22,245 nt of DNA from Acidobacteriota bacterium (lineage in GTDB: Bacteria; Acidobacteriota; Blastocatellia; Pyrinomonadales; Pyrinomonadaceae). This document shows positions 13,455-21,202 of this stretch, piece by piece. The position numbers and the translations under genes were made by a program. The stretch's first letter is position 1. Each line of letters opens with the position of its first letter. Location of the stretch: contig JACCRD010000182.1 of assembly GCA_013813755.1 (NCBI GenBank), positions 1 through 22,245 on the forward strand, written 5' to 3'. The notes beneath the pieces were generated by a model. The model saw only the letters and a list, made by a program, of their open reading frames with translations. It made no database searches and was not told the DNA's origin.

Positions 13455-14966
13455 ATGTTTGTTGCCGAAGAGATTCTAAAAAATAAGACCGACGAGATTT
13501 CCGCTTCCAACAGCGCGCCTTTTTTGAATCGAACTTTAGATTTTTTGAGTTCAGTCAAATTCGGCGTGGTTCTGTTAATTATACTCGTTCTTTTTTCGTT
13601 GATCGGAATGTTGATTATTCAGCAGAACGTCAATGGATTTGACGCTTATTATGCTTCGCTTACGCCGGCGGAAAAACTCGTTTACGGCTCGCTTGGGCTT
13701 TTTGATATTTATTACAGCTGGTATTTTAAGTTTCTTCTGATTGTGCTTTCACTCAACATTGTTTTGGCTTCAATTGACCGTTTTCCTTCCGCCTGGAGTT
13801 TTATTTCGCGCCCAAAACTCGACGCTTCCCGTAAATGGCTGCTCGGACAAAAACAAAATGCAGTTATTGAAATGCGCGGCGGCGACGGGCGATCGATTAT
13901 CGAAAACATTGAGCAAGTTTTCAAAAATCAGAAATTTAAAACGCGAGTTACTGAAAAAAAAGGAAAAATTTTTATCTTTGCAGAAAGCGGAAAATGGAAC
14001 CGTTTAGGCGCGTATATTGTCCACGTCGCACTTCTAACACTTTTTATTGGTCATTTCTGTTCGCTGCAGTTTGGATTTGACGCCGATGTTCGAATGATGC
14101 CCGGACAGGTGACGAACGAAATTCAATTAATCGAATTTAATTTAGATGAGCAGGAGCGTTACGCGGTCGGCTTGCCTTTTACGATTACCTGCACCGATAT
14201 TCAGCAAAAATTAATTGATCCGAAAGGTTCGATTGAAATCATTAACACACTTGATTGGCGGACACAGATCCGAATTGACGACCCCGAATACGGCGCGACG
14301 GTCGCCGATGTAAGTCTTAACAAACCGTTTGAATATCGCGGTTATCGATTTTTTCAGGCAAGCGCTATCACGCTCGGAAGCGCGCGAAGTATGGTTTTAG
14401 AGCTGACTCCGCAAAATGGCGGCGAACCGCTCGCGATAAATTTAGCCCGCAACGGTTCGACCAATTTACCGGACGGAACTATAGTTGACTACGAAGCTTT
14501 TTTCCCTGATTTCACATTTAATAGCGAAGGAAAACCTGACACCCGCTCGAAGGATTACAATAACCCGGCGGTCGTTCTAAACGTTACTGCTCCCGCCGGT
14601 GAAAAAAGCAGAGTTTATGCATTTGCCGGAAATGTCTCTGACAAAATACCGGTCGGCGCTCCGAAAGCCGGTTACAAATGGCGTATCAAAGAGTTTGAAA
14701 AATCACCGCTGGCGCACGTCTTATCAATCAAATATGACCCTTTAAATGCAGCGTTTATAGCCTGGTACATCGGTGGATTCGGATTAATCGGGGCGTTGTG
14801 TTTTGTATTTTTCGTTTCTCACAGACGCGTTTGGGCATTGATCGATCAGAAGGAAGAAAACAATTTTGAAATCGTTTTGGGCGGCAATACTAATCGAAAC
14901 GAGCAGGGCTTTGAAGATAAATTTAAAAAATTGATACAAAATTTAACCGCGGATAAACAAGGATAA
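13455..14966 (+). CDS. resB: Cytochrome c biogenesis protein ResB/Ccs1 (System II)
   Basis: Partner of CcsA in the System II haem lyase that delivers haem to apocytochrome c outside the inner membrane. The frame extends to a TTG at 13431; I prefer ATG 13455 (503 residues), though neither has a Shine-Dalgarno. Membrane segments: near 32-54 (VKFGVVLLIILVLFSLIGML), around 98 (KFLLIVLSLNIVLASIDRFP), around 190 (GAYIVHVALLTLFIGHF) and near 440-465 (AAFIAWYIGGFGLIGALCFV). A large external domain lies between the last two. Family-typical pieces include LDFLSSVKFGVVLL and NKPFEYRGYRFFQAS. Followed after 58 bp by ccsA. Confidence 0.92.
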   Translation: MFVAEEILKNKTDEISASNSAPFLNRTLDFLSSVKFGVVLLIILVLFSLIGMLIIQQNVNGFDAYYASLTPAEKLVYGSLGLFDIYYSWYFKFLLIVLSLNIVLASIDRFPSAWSFISRPKLDASRKWLLGQKQNAVIEMRGGDGRSIIENIEQVFKNQKFKTRVTEKKGKIFIFAESGKWNRLGAYIVHVALLTLFIGHFCSLQFGFDADVRMMPGQVTNEIQLIEFNLDEQERYAVGLPFTITCTDIQQKLIDPKGSIEIINTLDWRTQIRIDDPEYGATVADVSLNKPFEYRGYRFFQASAITLGSARSMVLELTPQNGGEPLAINLARNGSTNLPDGTIVDYEAFFPDFTFNSEGKPDTRSKDYNNPAVVLNVTAPAGEKSRVYAFAGNVSDKIPVGAPKAGYKWRIKEFEKSPLAHVLSIKYDPLNAAFIAWYIGGFGLIGALCFVFFVSHRRVWALIDQKEENNFEIVLGGNTNRNEQGFEDKFKKLIQNLTADKQG

Positions 14967-15024
14967 GTTCAAATGTTTATACAGTTTATTTTGTCTCTTT
15001 CAAATAATTATATTTTATAAAATT

Positions 15025-16638
15025 ATGTCACAAGTTTTAACTGCAAATGAAATTACAGGGACAGAAAGAAAGGCTTTCGCCATTCAGCATCTGCCGTCAA
15101 TTTTAGCAATCGGAGGCTCATTTCTGATGCTTTTTGCTAGGCTTCAAACGGGCGCCAATTTTATTTCCGACGGCGCGCTGATGATGCTCGCGCTTGCCTG
15201 TTATATTTTCGCGGCGCTTTTCCAATTGACAAATCTCTATGCGCCTTCGGAAATGGCGCAGAAAATCGGTTTGTGGAGCGCGACGCTCGGCGTTTTCTTT
15301 AATCTCTCGAGTTGGCTCGTGCGGTGGGTTTCGGCTTATGATCACGAAATCGCCATTCTCCGGCAGAGCGGCAATTTGGAAACGCCCTGGATGTTTCGTT
15401 ATATTCCGTTCGCAAATTTGTATGACTTGAGTTTGGCATTTGCCTTCGGCGCGGGGATTACTACTTTGATTTTAGCTAACCGCCGCAATTTTCAGTTTTT
15501 GAGCGCGTTTACGCTTCCGCTTGCCGCTTTAATTTTAACTTTAGCCAGATTCATCGGCGGCGAATTTATTGAATTGCCGCCGGTGCTTGATTCATACTGG
15601 CGACCAATTCACGTCGGCGTGGCTTCGCTCAGTTACGGCGTGGCGCTCGTCTGTTTTGCGGTAGCGGTTATTTATCTTCTCAAGGATAAAGTCCGCGTGG
15701 AAGCGATGGCGATTTGGGCGAGCGTTTTCGCCTTCAGCGTAATTGGAAGCATCAGCAAATTTTCGGTTTTTACCGAATTTGTTTACCGCGCGGGACTTTT
15801 TGTTCCGAATCCAGCGGGTTCAAAACCATTTTCCGCTCCGTTTAGACTCGACATTCCATACGTTGGAACGACTCTGTTGATTGCGGGAATTTTACTAATC
15901 GGTGTCATTGTTTCATTTCTGCTTTATCTTTATCAAAGTAATCAGACGGCGAAAAAAGCCGGACACTTACTTCTTAAGCTTTCTTTTGTCGCTCAAATCA
16001 TCGCGGTCATCTTTTTGGTTAGCGGCATTAAATCGGCAACCGATGTTAGCTCCAGAATCCAAACACAGCTCGCGCAGAATCCGGGACAATACGTGACGGT
16101 CGGCAAAGCTATCGCCGAAAAACAAGGTCTTTCAGCTCAGGAGTTCGCGGCGCTGACCCCGACGCAGTTTGATCAAACAGCCAGACAATATTTGCAGGCG
16201 ACCGGCAGCAAAATGTTTATGAGTCTCAATACGAATCCGGTTGAACTCTCCGGTTTGCTGACAGCTTTAGCCGGAACGTTTTTTGTTATACTTTTCGCGT
16301 TTAGAACCGAAAAACTCCGCGAGCGACTTCCCTCTCTCGACGCGCTTGACGGATTAATGTACAAAACCGCGTCGCTCGCGTTTGCCGGTTTAGCGATGCT
16401 CCTTATTACCGGCGCGATCTGGGCAAATGAATCGTGGGGACGACCATGGGGATTTGACTCGAAGGAAACCGGCGCACTTATTGCCTGGCTGACCTACGCA
16501 GGATTTCTGCATACCCGGATTTCTCGCGGATGGACAGGCAGAAGTTCCGCATACTTCGCCATCGTTGCCTTTTTGTTTGTCATTTTCACATATCTCGGCG
16601 TAAGCTATCTGCTTCCAGGATTGCATAGTTACGCGTAA
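15025..16638 (+). CDS. ccsA: Cytochrome c biogenesis protein CcsA/ResC (System II), long form
   Basis: Haem-handling and lyase subunit of System II. Length is 537 residues against about 300 for typical CcsA. The tryptophan-rich haem motif is WANESWGRPWGFDSKE (466-481), where most relatives have WxWDPKE. Probable P-His ligands are His196 (YWRPIHVGVASLSYG) and His496 (FLHTRIS). Many membrane helices span the protein. Between helices near 320-340 and 425-445 is a polar insert of about 80 residues (SATDVSSRIQTQLAQNPGQY and on to SLNTNPVELSG), probably outside the membrane. ATG without Shine-Dalgarno. The pair with resB makes the assignment firm. Confidence 0.92.
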   Translation: MSQVLTANEITGTERKAFAIQHLPSILAIGGSFLMLFARLQTGANFISDGALMMLALACYIFAALFQLTNLYAPSEMAQKIGLWSATLGVFFNLSSWLVRWVSAYDHEIAILRQSGNLETPWMFRYIPFANLYDLSLAFAFGAGITTLILANRRNFQFLSAFTLPLAALILTLARFIGGEFIELPPVLDSYWRPIHVGVASLSYGVALVCFAVAVIYLLKDKVRVEAMAIWASVFAFSVIGSISKFSVFTEFVYRAGLFVPNPAGSKPFSAPFRLDIPYVGTTLLIAGILLIGVIVSFLLYLYQSNQTAKKAGHLLLKLSFVAQIIAVIFLVSGIKSATDVSSRIQTQLAQNPGQYVTVGKAIAEKQGLSAQEFAALTPTQFDQTARQYLQATGSKMFMSLNTNPVELSGLLTALAGTFFVILFAFRTEKLRERLPSLDALDGLMYKTASLAFAGLAMLLITGAIWANESWGRPWGFDSKETGALIAWLTYAGFLHTRISRGWTGRSSAYFAIVAFLFVIFTYLGVSYLLPGLHSYA

Positions 16639-16640
16639 GC

Positions 16641-16661
16641 GAATTAAGAATTACGAATTAA
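16641..16661. repeat. Heptamer repeat after ccsA
   Basis: Three exact-period units, GAATTAA, GAATTAC, GAATTAA, begin two bases after the ccsA stop. Same 7-bp periodicity as the repeats in larC, SWIM-Rad52 and near ruvX, but a different unit. The rest of the gap to the TPR gene shows nothing else. Confidence 0.75.
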
Positions 16662-16753
16662 TAAATTTTACGAGAGTATTTGCGGAATTCAGGTGATTAT
16701 TTATCAGCTAAATTGTCTGGCAACTGATTTTTTACCGAGATTTGAAACCTAAA

Positions 16754-17455
16754 ATGCAGAAAAATATTTTATACGGAGTTTGCGGTTTAATAATTGGTTT
16801 GTTGGTTGGATTTTTTTTCGCCAACAGTGTCAACAAAAGCGCGACTGCGCAAATTGATTCGTCACCAAATTCTCCAAACGTGCCTTCTGCTCTCCAGCAA
16901 ATTCCAAATATAACTGTTAAGGAGCAACCCGTTCAGCCAAAGGGCGGGATGTTGCCGCAAATCGCGGAAACGCTTGAACTGGCGGAGAAAGAGCCGAATA
17001 ATTTTGAAGTTCAAAATAAAGCCGGAGATATGTATGCCAAGATCGAGAGATTTGATAAGGCGCTTGAATATTGGGAAAAGGCAAACAAGATTAACGCCGA
17101 CGATTATCAGATTATTGTTAAAATTGGAAATACTTATTTTGACATAAAGGAATTCGAAAAAGCGGAAAAATGGTATTTGCAGGCGCTTGAGAAAAAATCA
17201 GATGATGTCAACGTCCGTACCGATCTGGGAATAACTTTTGTTGAACGGGCAAATCCGGATTTGGATCGCGCCATCAAAGAATTTCAAAATTCGCTCAAAT
17301 CAGACCCGAAACACGAACCGACACTTTATAATCTGGCAGTCGCTTTTTATAAAAAGAATAATACCGAAGAAGTTCAAAAGATTTTAACGCAAATCGAATC
17401 AATTAATCCCCAGAGCACGTTGGCGGCTAGGTTGCGCGAAGTGATTATGCGCTGA
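16754..17455 (+). CDS. Membrane-anchored TPR protein next to cytochrome c maturation genes
   Basis: About 233 residues from ATG 16754 (a TTG four codons earlier is possible). One N-terminal membrane anchor (ILYGVCGLIIGLLVGFFFAN) with the rest probably periplasmic, then a Ser/Pro/Gln-rich linker and about four tetratricopeptide repeats: FEVQNKAGDMYAKIERFDKA, YQIIVKIGNTYFDIKEFEKA, VNVRTDLGITFVERANPDLD and PTLYNLAVAFYKKNNTEE. It follows ccsA on the same strand after about 115 bp. A role as an apocytochrome c chaperone, like the TPR part of CcmI in System I, is a reasonable guess from position; TPR sequence alone does not show it. Confidence 0.82.
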   Translation: MQKNILYGVCGLIIGLLVGFFFANSVNKSATAQIDSSPNSPNVPSALQQIPNITVKEQPVQPKGGMLPQIAETLELAEKEPNNFEVQNKAGDMYAKIERFDKALEYWEKANKINADDYQIIVKIGNTYFDIKEFEKAEKWYLQALEKKSDDVNVRTDLGITFVERANPDLDRAIKEFQNSLKSDPKHEPTLYNLAVAFYKKNNTEEVQKILTQIESINPQSTLAARLREVIMR

Positions 17456-17481
17456 TAAAAATATTTTCCCCGTACACATAC

Positions 17482-18558
17482 TTATTCAATCGTCATTTTG
17501 GTAACGGTAAGAATCGAATAATGCGTATTACCTCCGCCTTTTGAATTGATTGTTAAAATACCTTTATCAACACCAACTTTAATTACTTCGCTCATCGGAT
17601 ATTCAATTTTACTTCCATCCTTGAATAAAACTATCAACCGAATATTTTCGAACGGATTCGGTTCGACGAGCTTTTCCTTTTTATTCTTTTTAATTTTTGT
17701 TTTTGTAACCGGTGTTGCGATTGAAGCGGGATTTTCTTCTGTTTTTGAATTGGATGAATTATCTACTTCAGATTGGTCAGCTTTTTCCAGTCTATTTTCC
17801 ACCGGCGGTTTTTCAATTAAAGCTGTTTCCCGTACGGTTGTTTCTTCCGCGATAATAACTTTTGGAGCAATATTTGTCTGAGTTTCAATCGCTGCAGTTT
17901 CTTTTTTCGGCTTTGATTCTTTTGTGTCTTCCTTACTTTCCGATACCGCTTCTACCGCTTCGATTTTGACTTTTTCTCCTTCTCTTTTAGAAACAGATTC
18001 TTTGACTGTCGGTTTTATTTCGAGAATTGTCCCGACCGAGTTGACGCGAATATTGGTTTGATTTTCGGTTCTAACTTCCGGCGGAGCGTCGTTTTCCGCT
18101 GTCGCTTCGAGAGGCTGAAAGCTGCCGGCGAATTTTATTCTGAATGTTGCCGCATCGTCATTCGGCGAGCGACCTTCGACGCGCAAAACGAGTTTTTCAG
18201 GTTTTCGCAAATAAATAACGCGTCCCGTTTCAGATTCCGCGCCGCCGGCATAGACGGTTATTTTTGTCAGCGGGCGCAAATTATCAATCGTAAAAATATC
18301 AATGCTTCCATTCAGATTTGCCGTCAGAACATTTATAAAAACATCGCCCTGCGCGCCGCTAAAAGCGTAAAAATAAGTTGTCAGACGGGCATCGCCAACA
18401 TCCCGCGCCGGAATATTTCCGCTAATTTCATTGGTGGTTACTGAAGTTGGAAAATTTTGATTGATTGACTGAGAAAAAACATCTCCGTTATTGAACACGA
18501 GATATAAGAAGAAAAATGTCAGCGGAAAATATTTATTTTTGAATTTTGATTGAATCAT
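17482..18558 (-). CDS. Secreted protein with PPC-like N-terminal domain and charged linker, function unknown
   Basis: 358 residues. A signal peptide (KYFPLTFFFLYLVFNNGDVF) precedes a beta-rich region (about 30-150) resembling bacterial pre-peptidase (PPC-type) domains: TYFYAFSGAQGDVFINVLTA, then RKPEKLVLRVEGRSPNDDAA and TFRIKFAGSF. Residues about 155-300 are a Lys/Glu/Thr/Val-rich low-complexity linker (many KESK, KKETA, KKNKKEK patches). A compact C-terminal beta segment follows: ENIRLIVLFKDGSKIEYPMS, then EVIKVGVDKGILTI. No catalytic motif seen. Its ATG lies one base after the stop of the GNAT gene on the same strand, so translation is likely coupled. Probably periplasmic or surface-bound. 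Confidence 0.78.
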   Translation of the reverse strand: MIQSKFKNKYFPLTFFFLYLVFNNGDVFSQSINQNFPTSVTTNEISGNIPARDVGDARLTTYFYAFSGAQGDVFINVLTANLNGSIDIFTIDNLRPLTKITVYAGGAESETGRVIYLRKPEKLVLRVEGRSPNDDAATFRIKFAGSFQPLEATAENDAPPEVRTENQTNIRVNSVGTILEIKPTVKESVSKREGEKVKIEAVEAVSESKEDTKESKPKKETAAIETQTNIAPKVIIAEETTVRETALIEKPPVENRLEKADQSEVDNSSNSKTEENPASIATPVTKTKIKKNKKEKLVEPNPFENIRLIVLFKDGSKIEYPMSEVIKVGVDKGILTINSKGGGNTHYSILTVTKMTIE

Positions 18559-18559
18559 T

Positions 18560-19018
18560 TTAATTTAAATCTTTTCGCCAATGCACAAGTCTGGAAGTTT
18601 CGGTGTAGCCAAGTTTTTGATGTGCGCCGGAACTGGAATCGTTGTCTATTTCCGAATCCGAAGCCATTTCTTCGCAACCCCTACTTCGCGCCCATTTTTC
18701 CGCCTGTTCAACAAGTTTTTGCCCAATTCCGTTGCGTCTGTATTCTGGTTCGACAAACCAGCCTTCCAGATAACCAACGTGGTCTGTATGGCAATCTTCA
18801 ACAAACGGGCGAATACTTGCTTCTAAAAATCCGATAATACTTTCGTCCTCGGTTTCCGCGACCAGAACAAGCTGCAAATCCGTGTGTTCGTAGATGTCAA
18901 CCATTTCGACTTTGTGTTCCTCGTCAGTTGATTCGTCCCACAAAAGCTTGCGCAGACGGAACCATTCGGAAAGATCTTTTTTCTGCAAACGGCGGATTCT
19001 AAAATTTTTTACAGTCAT
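18560..19018 (-). CDS. GNAT acetyltransferase, aminoglycoside 6'-N-acetyltransferase-like
   Basis: 152-residue acetyl-CoA-dependent N-acetyltransferase. It begins with RLQKKDLSEWFRLRKLLWDE and carries GFLEASIRPFVEDC, VGYLEGWFVEPEYRRNGIGQ (acetyl-CoA loop at 94-99, RRNGIG), KWARSRGCEEMASDSEIDN and HQKLGYTETSRLVHWRKDL. These match the AAC(6')-I subgroup block by block, more closely than a generic GNAT. Such chromosomal enzymes may modify aminoglycosides or an unrelated amine; resistance is not shown by sequence alone. The ATG is followed one gene later by the secreted protein with a one-base gap. Confidence 0.9.
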   Translation of the reverse strand: MTVKNFRIRRLQKKDLSEWFRLRKLLWDESTDEEHKVEMVDIYEHTDLQLVLVAETEDESIIGFLEASIRPFVEDCHTDHVGYLEGWFVEPEYRRNGIGQKLVEQAEKWARSRGCEEMASDSEIDNDSSSGAHQKLGYTETSRLVHWRKDLN

Positions 19019-19076
19019 TAAAATGCGATTTTAGCAGTCTTGGAAGCAGACGACAACGACAAATATCCGCAAAGAA

Positions 19077-19102
19077 AAAAGCCGGGCGATAAACCGGCTT
19101 TT
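19077..19102 (-). terminator. Intrinsic terminator after the S41 gene
   Basis: AAAAGCCGG (19077-19085) and CCGGCTTTT (19094-19102) form a perfect 9-bp stem with an 8-base loop. Read on the minus strand it follows the S41 stop at 19142 and is followed by a T-rich run, so it separates the S41 gene from the GNAT gene. Confidence 0.88.
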
Positions 19103-19141
19103 AGTTTGTTTTCAATTCAGAAAAAAATAATTGATATAAAA

Positions 19142-20467
19142 TTATTCACTGCTTCCCGCGCTTGCCGCTTTCGCCTTGTCCTGCAAGATTTCAAGCGCCT
19201 TTTTCATTTGTATGTCTTCTGAATTTTGTTTCGGCTGCTCTTTTATTTTCGGAGTCGGCGAAGGCTGCGGCGTAGCTTGCGGTTTAGGTTCCTGATTTTG
19301 TTCTTCCTGCTTCTCAACCAAGTCTTCAACTTCAATCGGATCAGGCGTTTCCGGGCGTTTCACTTCGATTGAAGGTTTGACGCCCGAATCGGCGCGTTCT
19401 TCCGATAAAAATGGTTTCCCCATTGCCGAAGCCCATTTTGCGGTGGTCAGAAGAAGCCCGTCGCCGCTTCGAAGCGCGAATAACTGCTGCTGCGTTCCCG
19501 CACCAAAACTGCGCTCGCCGACAATTTCGCCTCTTTGTTTTTCGAGTATTGCCGAAGCCACGACTTCCGCCGCGCCCGCCGTTCCCAAATCAATTAACAC
19601 CACAAGTTTACCGTCGAAAACAAACTTTTTCGGGTCAGCGGCAAATGATTTTGAAACTTTGTTATCGCGTCCGAGGATTTGAGCCAAATTACCTTCTTTA
19701 ATAAAAAGATTGGCAACTTCGACCGCTTCGTTAATATCTCCCGCCGCCACGCCGCGTAAATCGAGAATTATTTTCTGCACGCCCTGTTTCATCAAATCCT
19801 GAACACGGCTGCGAATATCTCCGGCTTCGCCCGCTTCTAAACTATAAACCTTTAGTACGCCGATTTTTCCTTCTTCGATCTTTATTTCAACCGCCGGAAT
19901 TTTATAAGTTCCACGTGTCACAATGAGAGTTTGAGGCTTCTCGCCGGTTCGCAAAACGCGTAGATTTACTTTTGAACCTGCATCACCGAGCAAAAGCTGC
20001 CGCGCGTCGTAAAGCGAAAGGTCGCGTGTCGCTTTGGTTTCAATATATTCAATCACATCGCCGGATTTAAGCCCGGCTCGGTCGGCAGGCGAATCCTTAA
20101 TCACAGCAATCACATACAAATATGAAGAAACCTGCGAAAATTCCGCGCCGATGCCCGCCAAGGTATTCTGTTTTTTCGCCTGAAAATCCTTAACCTGCTC
20201 GGCAGACAAATATGAAGAATACGGGTCAAGCCCATAAGCTAATCCGCGCAGAGCGCCGGCGCGAACTTTTTCAAGATTCGGTTCGTCAACATAATCGTTT
20301 TGAATGTGCTGCAAAACGCTCTCAAAAATGCGGATTTGCGCGCCCGCGTCATTGATCGGCTGCTGCGCGAAAGCGGGCGACCAATTTTTCAGCACTCCGC
20401 CAAAAATAGCGTAAAGAGAAATTGTAAAAGATATTAAAACAAGAAAAACTTTTCCGCGGTATGACAT
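19142..20467 (-). CDS. S41-family (C-terminal processing protease-like) PDZ protein lacking the catalytic Ser-Lys dyad
   Basis: 441 residues. Signal/anchor near 5-25, then the S41 N-terminal segment (GALRGLAYGLDPYSSYLSAE), a PDZ domain about 100-185 (GIGAEF, DSPADRAGLKSGDVI) and the S41 fold to about 370 (GKIGVLKV, VQKIILDLRG, GKLVVLIDLGTAGAAEVVAS, GEIVGERSFGAGTQQQ). Active relatives read GSASASE and FGKGxVQ; here Gly298 replaces the nucleophilic Ser and Ala323 the general-base Lys. I checked both codons in the DNA (GGC at 19574-19576, GCG at 19499-19501). The tail (370-441) is Pro/Glu/Gln-rich and ends in a helix. AGAGG precedes the ATG. Probably a non-catalytic peptide-binding or scaffold protein. 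Confidence 0.9.
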   Translation of the reverse strand: MSYRGKVFLVLISFTISLYAIFGGVLKNWSPAFAQQPINDAGAQIRIFESVLQHIQNDYVDEPNLEKVRAGALRGLAYGLDPYSSYLSAEQVKDFQAKKQNTLAGIGAEFSQVSSYLYVIAVIKDSPADRAGLKSGDVIEYIETKATRDLSLYDARQLLLGDAGSKVNLRVLRTGEKPQTLIVTRGTYKIPAVEIKIEEGKIGVLKVYSLEAGEAGDIRSRVQDLMKQGVQKIILDLRGVAAGDINEAVEVANLFIKEGNLAQILGRDNKVSKSFAADPKKFVFDGKLVVLIDLGTAGAAEVVASAILEKQRGEIVGERSFGAGTQQQLFALRSGDGLLLTTAKWASAMGKPFLSEERADSGVKPSIEVKRPETPDPIEVEDLVEKQEEQNQEPKPQATPQPSPTPKIKEQPKQNSEDIQMKKALEILQDKAKAASAGSSE

Positions 20468-20485
20468 TTATTACCTCTTTTAGTG

Positions 20486-20565
20486 GATAACTGATGATTG
20501 ATAGTTAATAATGACATTAATTTTCGATGATTATTATCAACTATCAGTTATCAATTATCAATTAT
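20486..20565. repeat. Inverted arrays of heptamers between the S41 gene and ruvX
   Basis: Left arm: GATAACT, GATGATT, GATAGTT (20486-20506), period 7. Right arm: related units in the opposite sense, ending in TATCA (ATTATCA, ACTATCA, GTTATCA, ATTATCA; about 20532-20559). The arms can form one long imperfect stem. The element fills nearly the whole 102-bp gap between the two divergent genes and so overlaps their promoters or leaders. Confidence 0.8.
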
Positions 20566-20569
20566 ATAC

Positions 20570-21076
20570 GTGCAAGAACAGGAAACAATTAACAATTCTG
20601 AATTCACAAATGTTTTTCGCGCCCCGCAAACCGGAAGATTGCTGGCACTTGATTTAGGCACGAAACGCATCGGCGTCGCCGTCAGCGATGAACTTCAATT
20701 CACGGTTCGCCCCGTCTGCGTTATTGAACGCAAAGCATGGAAAAAAGTTCTCAAACAAATCATCGCTTTAATCGAGGAATTTGATGCGGTCGGACTCGTT
20801 TTAGGTTTGCCGTATAACTTTGACGGCAGCGAAAGCGAAATGTCGGCGGAAGCCAGACGTCTTGCTCGAAACTTTTCTTTGTCGCTAACCATTCCCGTCT
20901 TTCTGCAAGACGAACGCGTGTCTTCCTACGCAGCAAAAGGATTTTTATGGAAAAGCGGTGTGAGCGAAAAAGAAGCTCGAAAGCGAGTCGACAGCGAAGC
21001 CGCCGCGATAATTTTGAGTGATTTTATAACACTTAGAAATCAATTGTTAGAGAAAGAAAAGTTTAATTCAGATTGA
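20570..21076 (+). CDS. ruvX: RuvX/YqgF Holliday-junction-resolvase family nuclease
   Basis: 168-residue RNase H-fold protein involved in processing pre-16S rRNA 5' ends and/or Holliday junctions. Motifs are RLLALDLGTKRIGVAVSDE (first catalytic Asp), LVLGLPYNFDGSESEMSAEA, PVFLQDERVSSYAAKGFL (DERxSS) and VDSEAAAIILSDFI (last Asp, normally DxxAAxxIL). About 20 residues precede the domain, longer than usual. The start is GTG at 20570, without a Shine-Dalgarno and directly after the heptamer element; no later in-frame ATG fits before the first catalytic strand. Divergent from the S41 gene. Confidence 0.94.
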   Translation: MQEQETINNSEFTNVFRAPQTGRLLALDLGTKRIGVAVSDELQFTVRPVCVIERKAWKKVLKQIIALIEEFDAVGLVLGLPYNFDGSESEMSAEARRLARNFSLSLTIPVFLQDERVSSYAAKGFLWKSGVSEKEARKRVDSEAAAIILSDFITLRNQLLEKEKFNSD

Positions 21077-21202
21077 CACCGAAGCCGCATTAAAAAAATG
21101 ATTTTTCTTGCTAGCATCCGCATTGTCGATTTAATAAACAAAGATAACTCGTTACTTTTCCACTTTTTTATTTGATTTTTAGAAATAAAATTTTTTCATA
21201 CA

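Noticed and set aside
20486..20565. CRISPR array
   Set aside because: Repeat period is only 7 bp with no spacers and no cas genes nearby.
21077..21202. Terminator between ruvX and the acylase gene
   Set aside because: Only A- and T-runs without a credible stem could be found.
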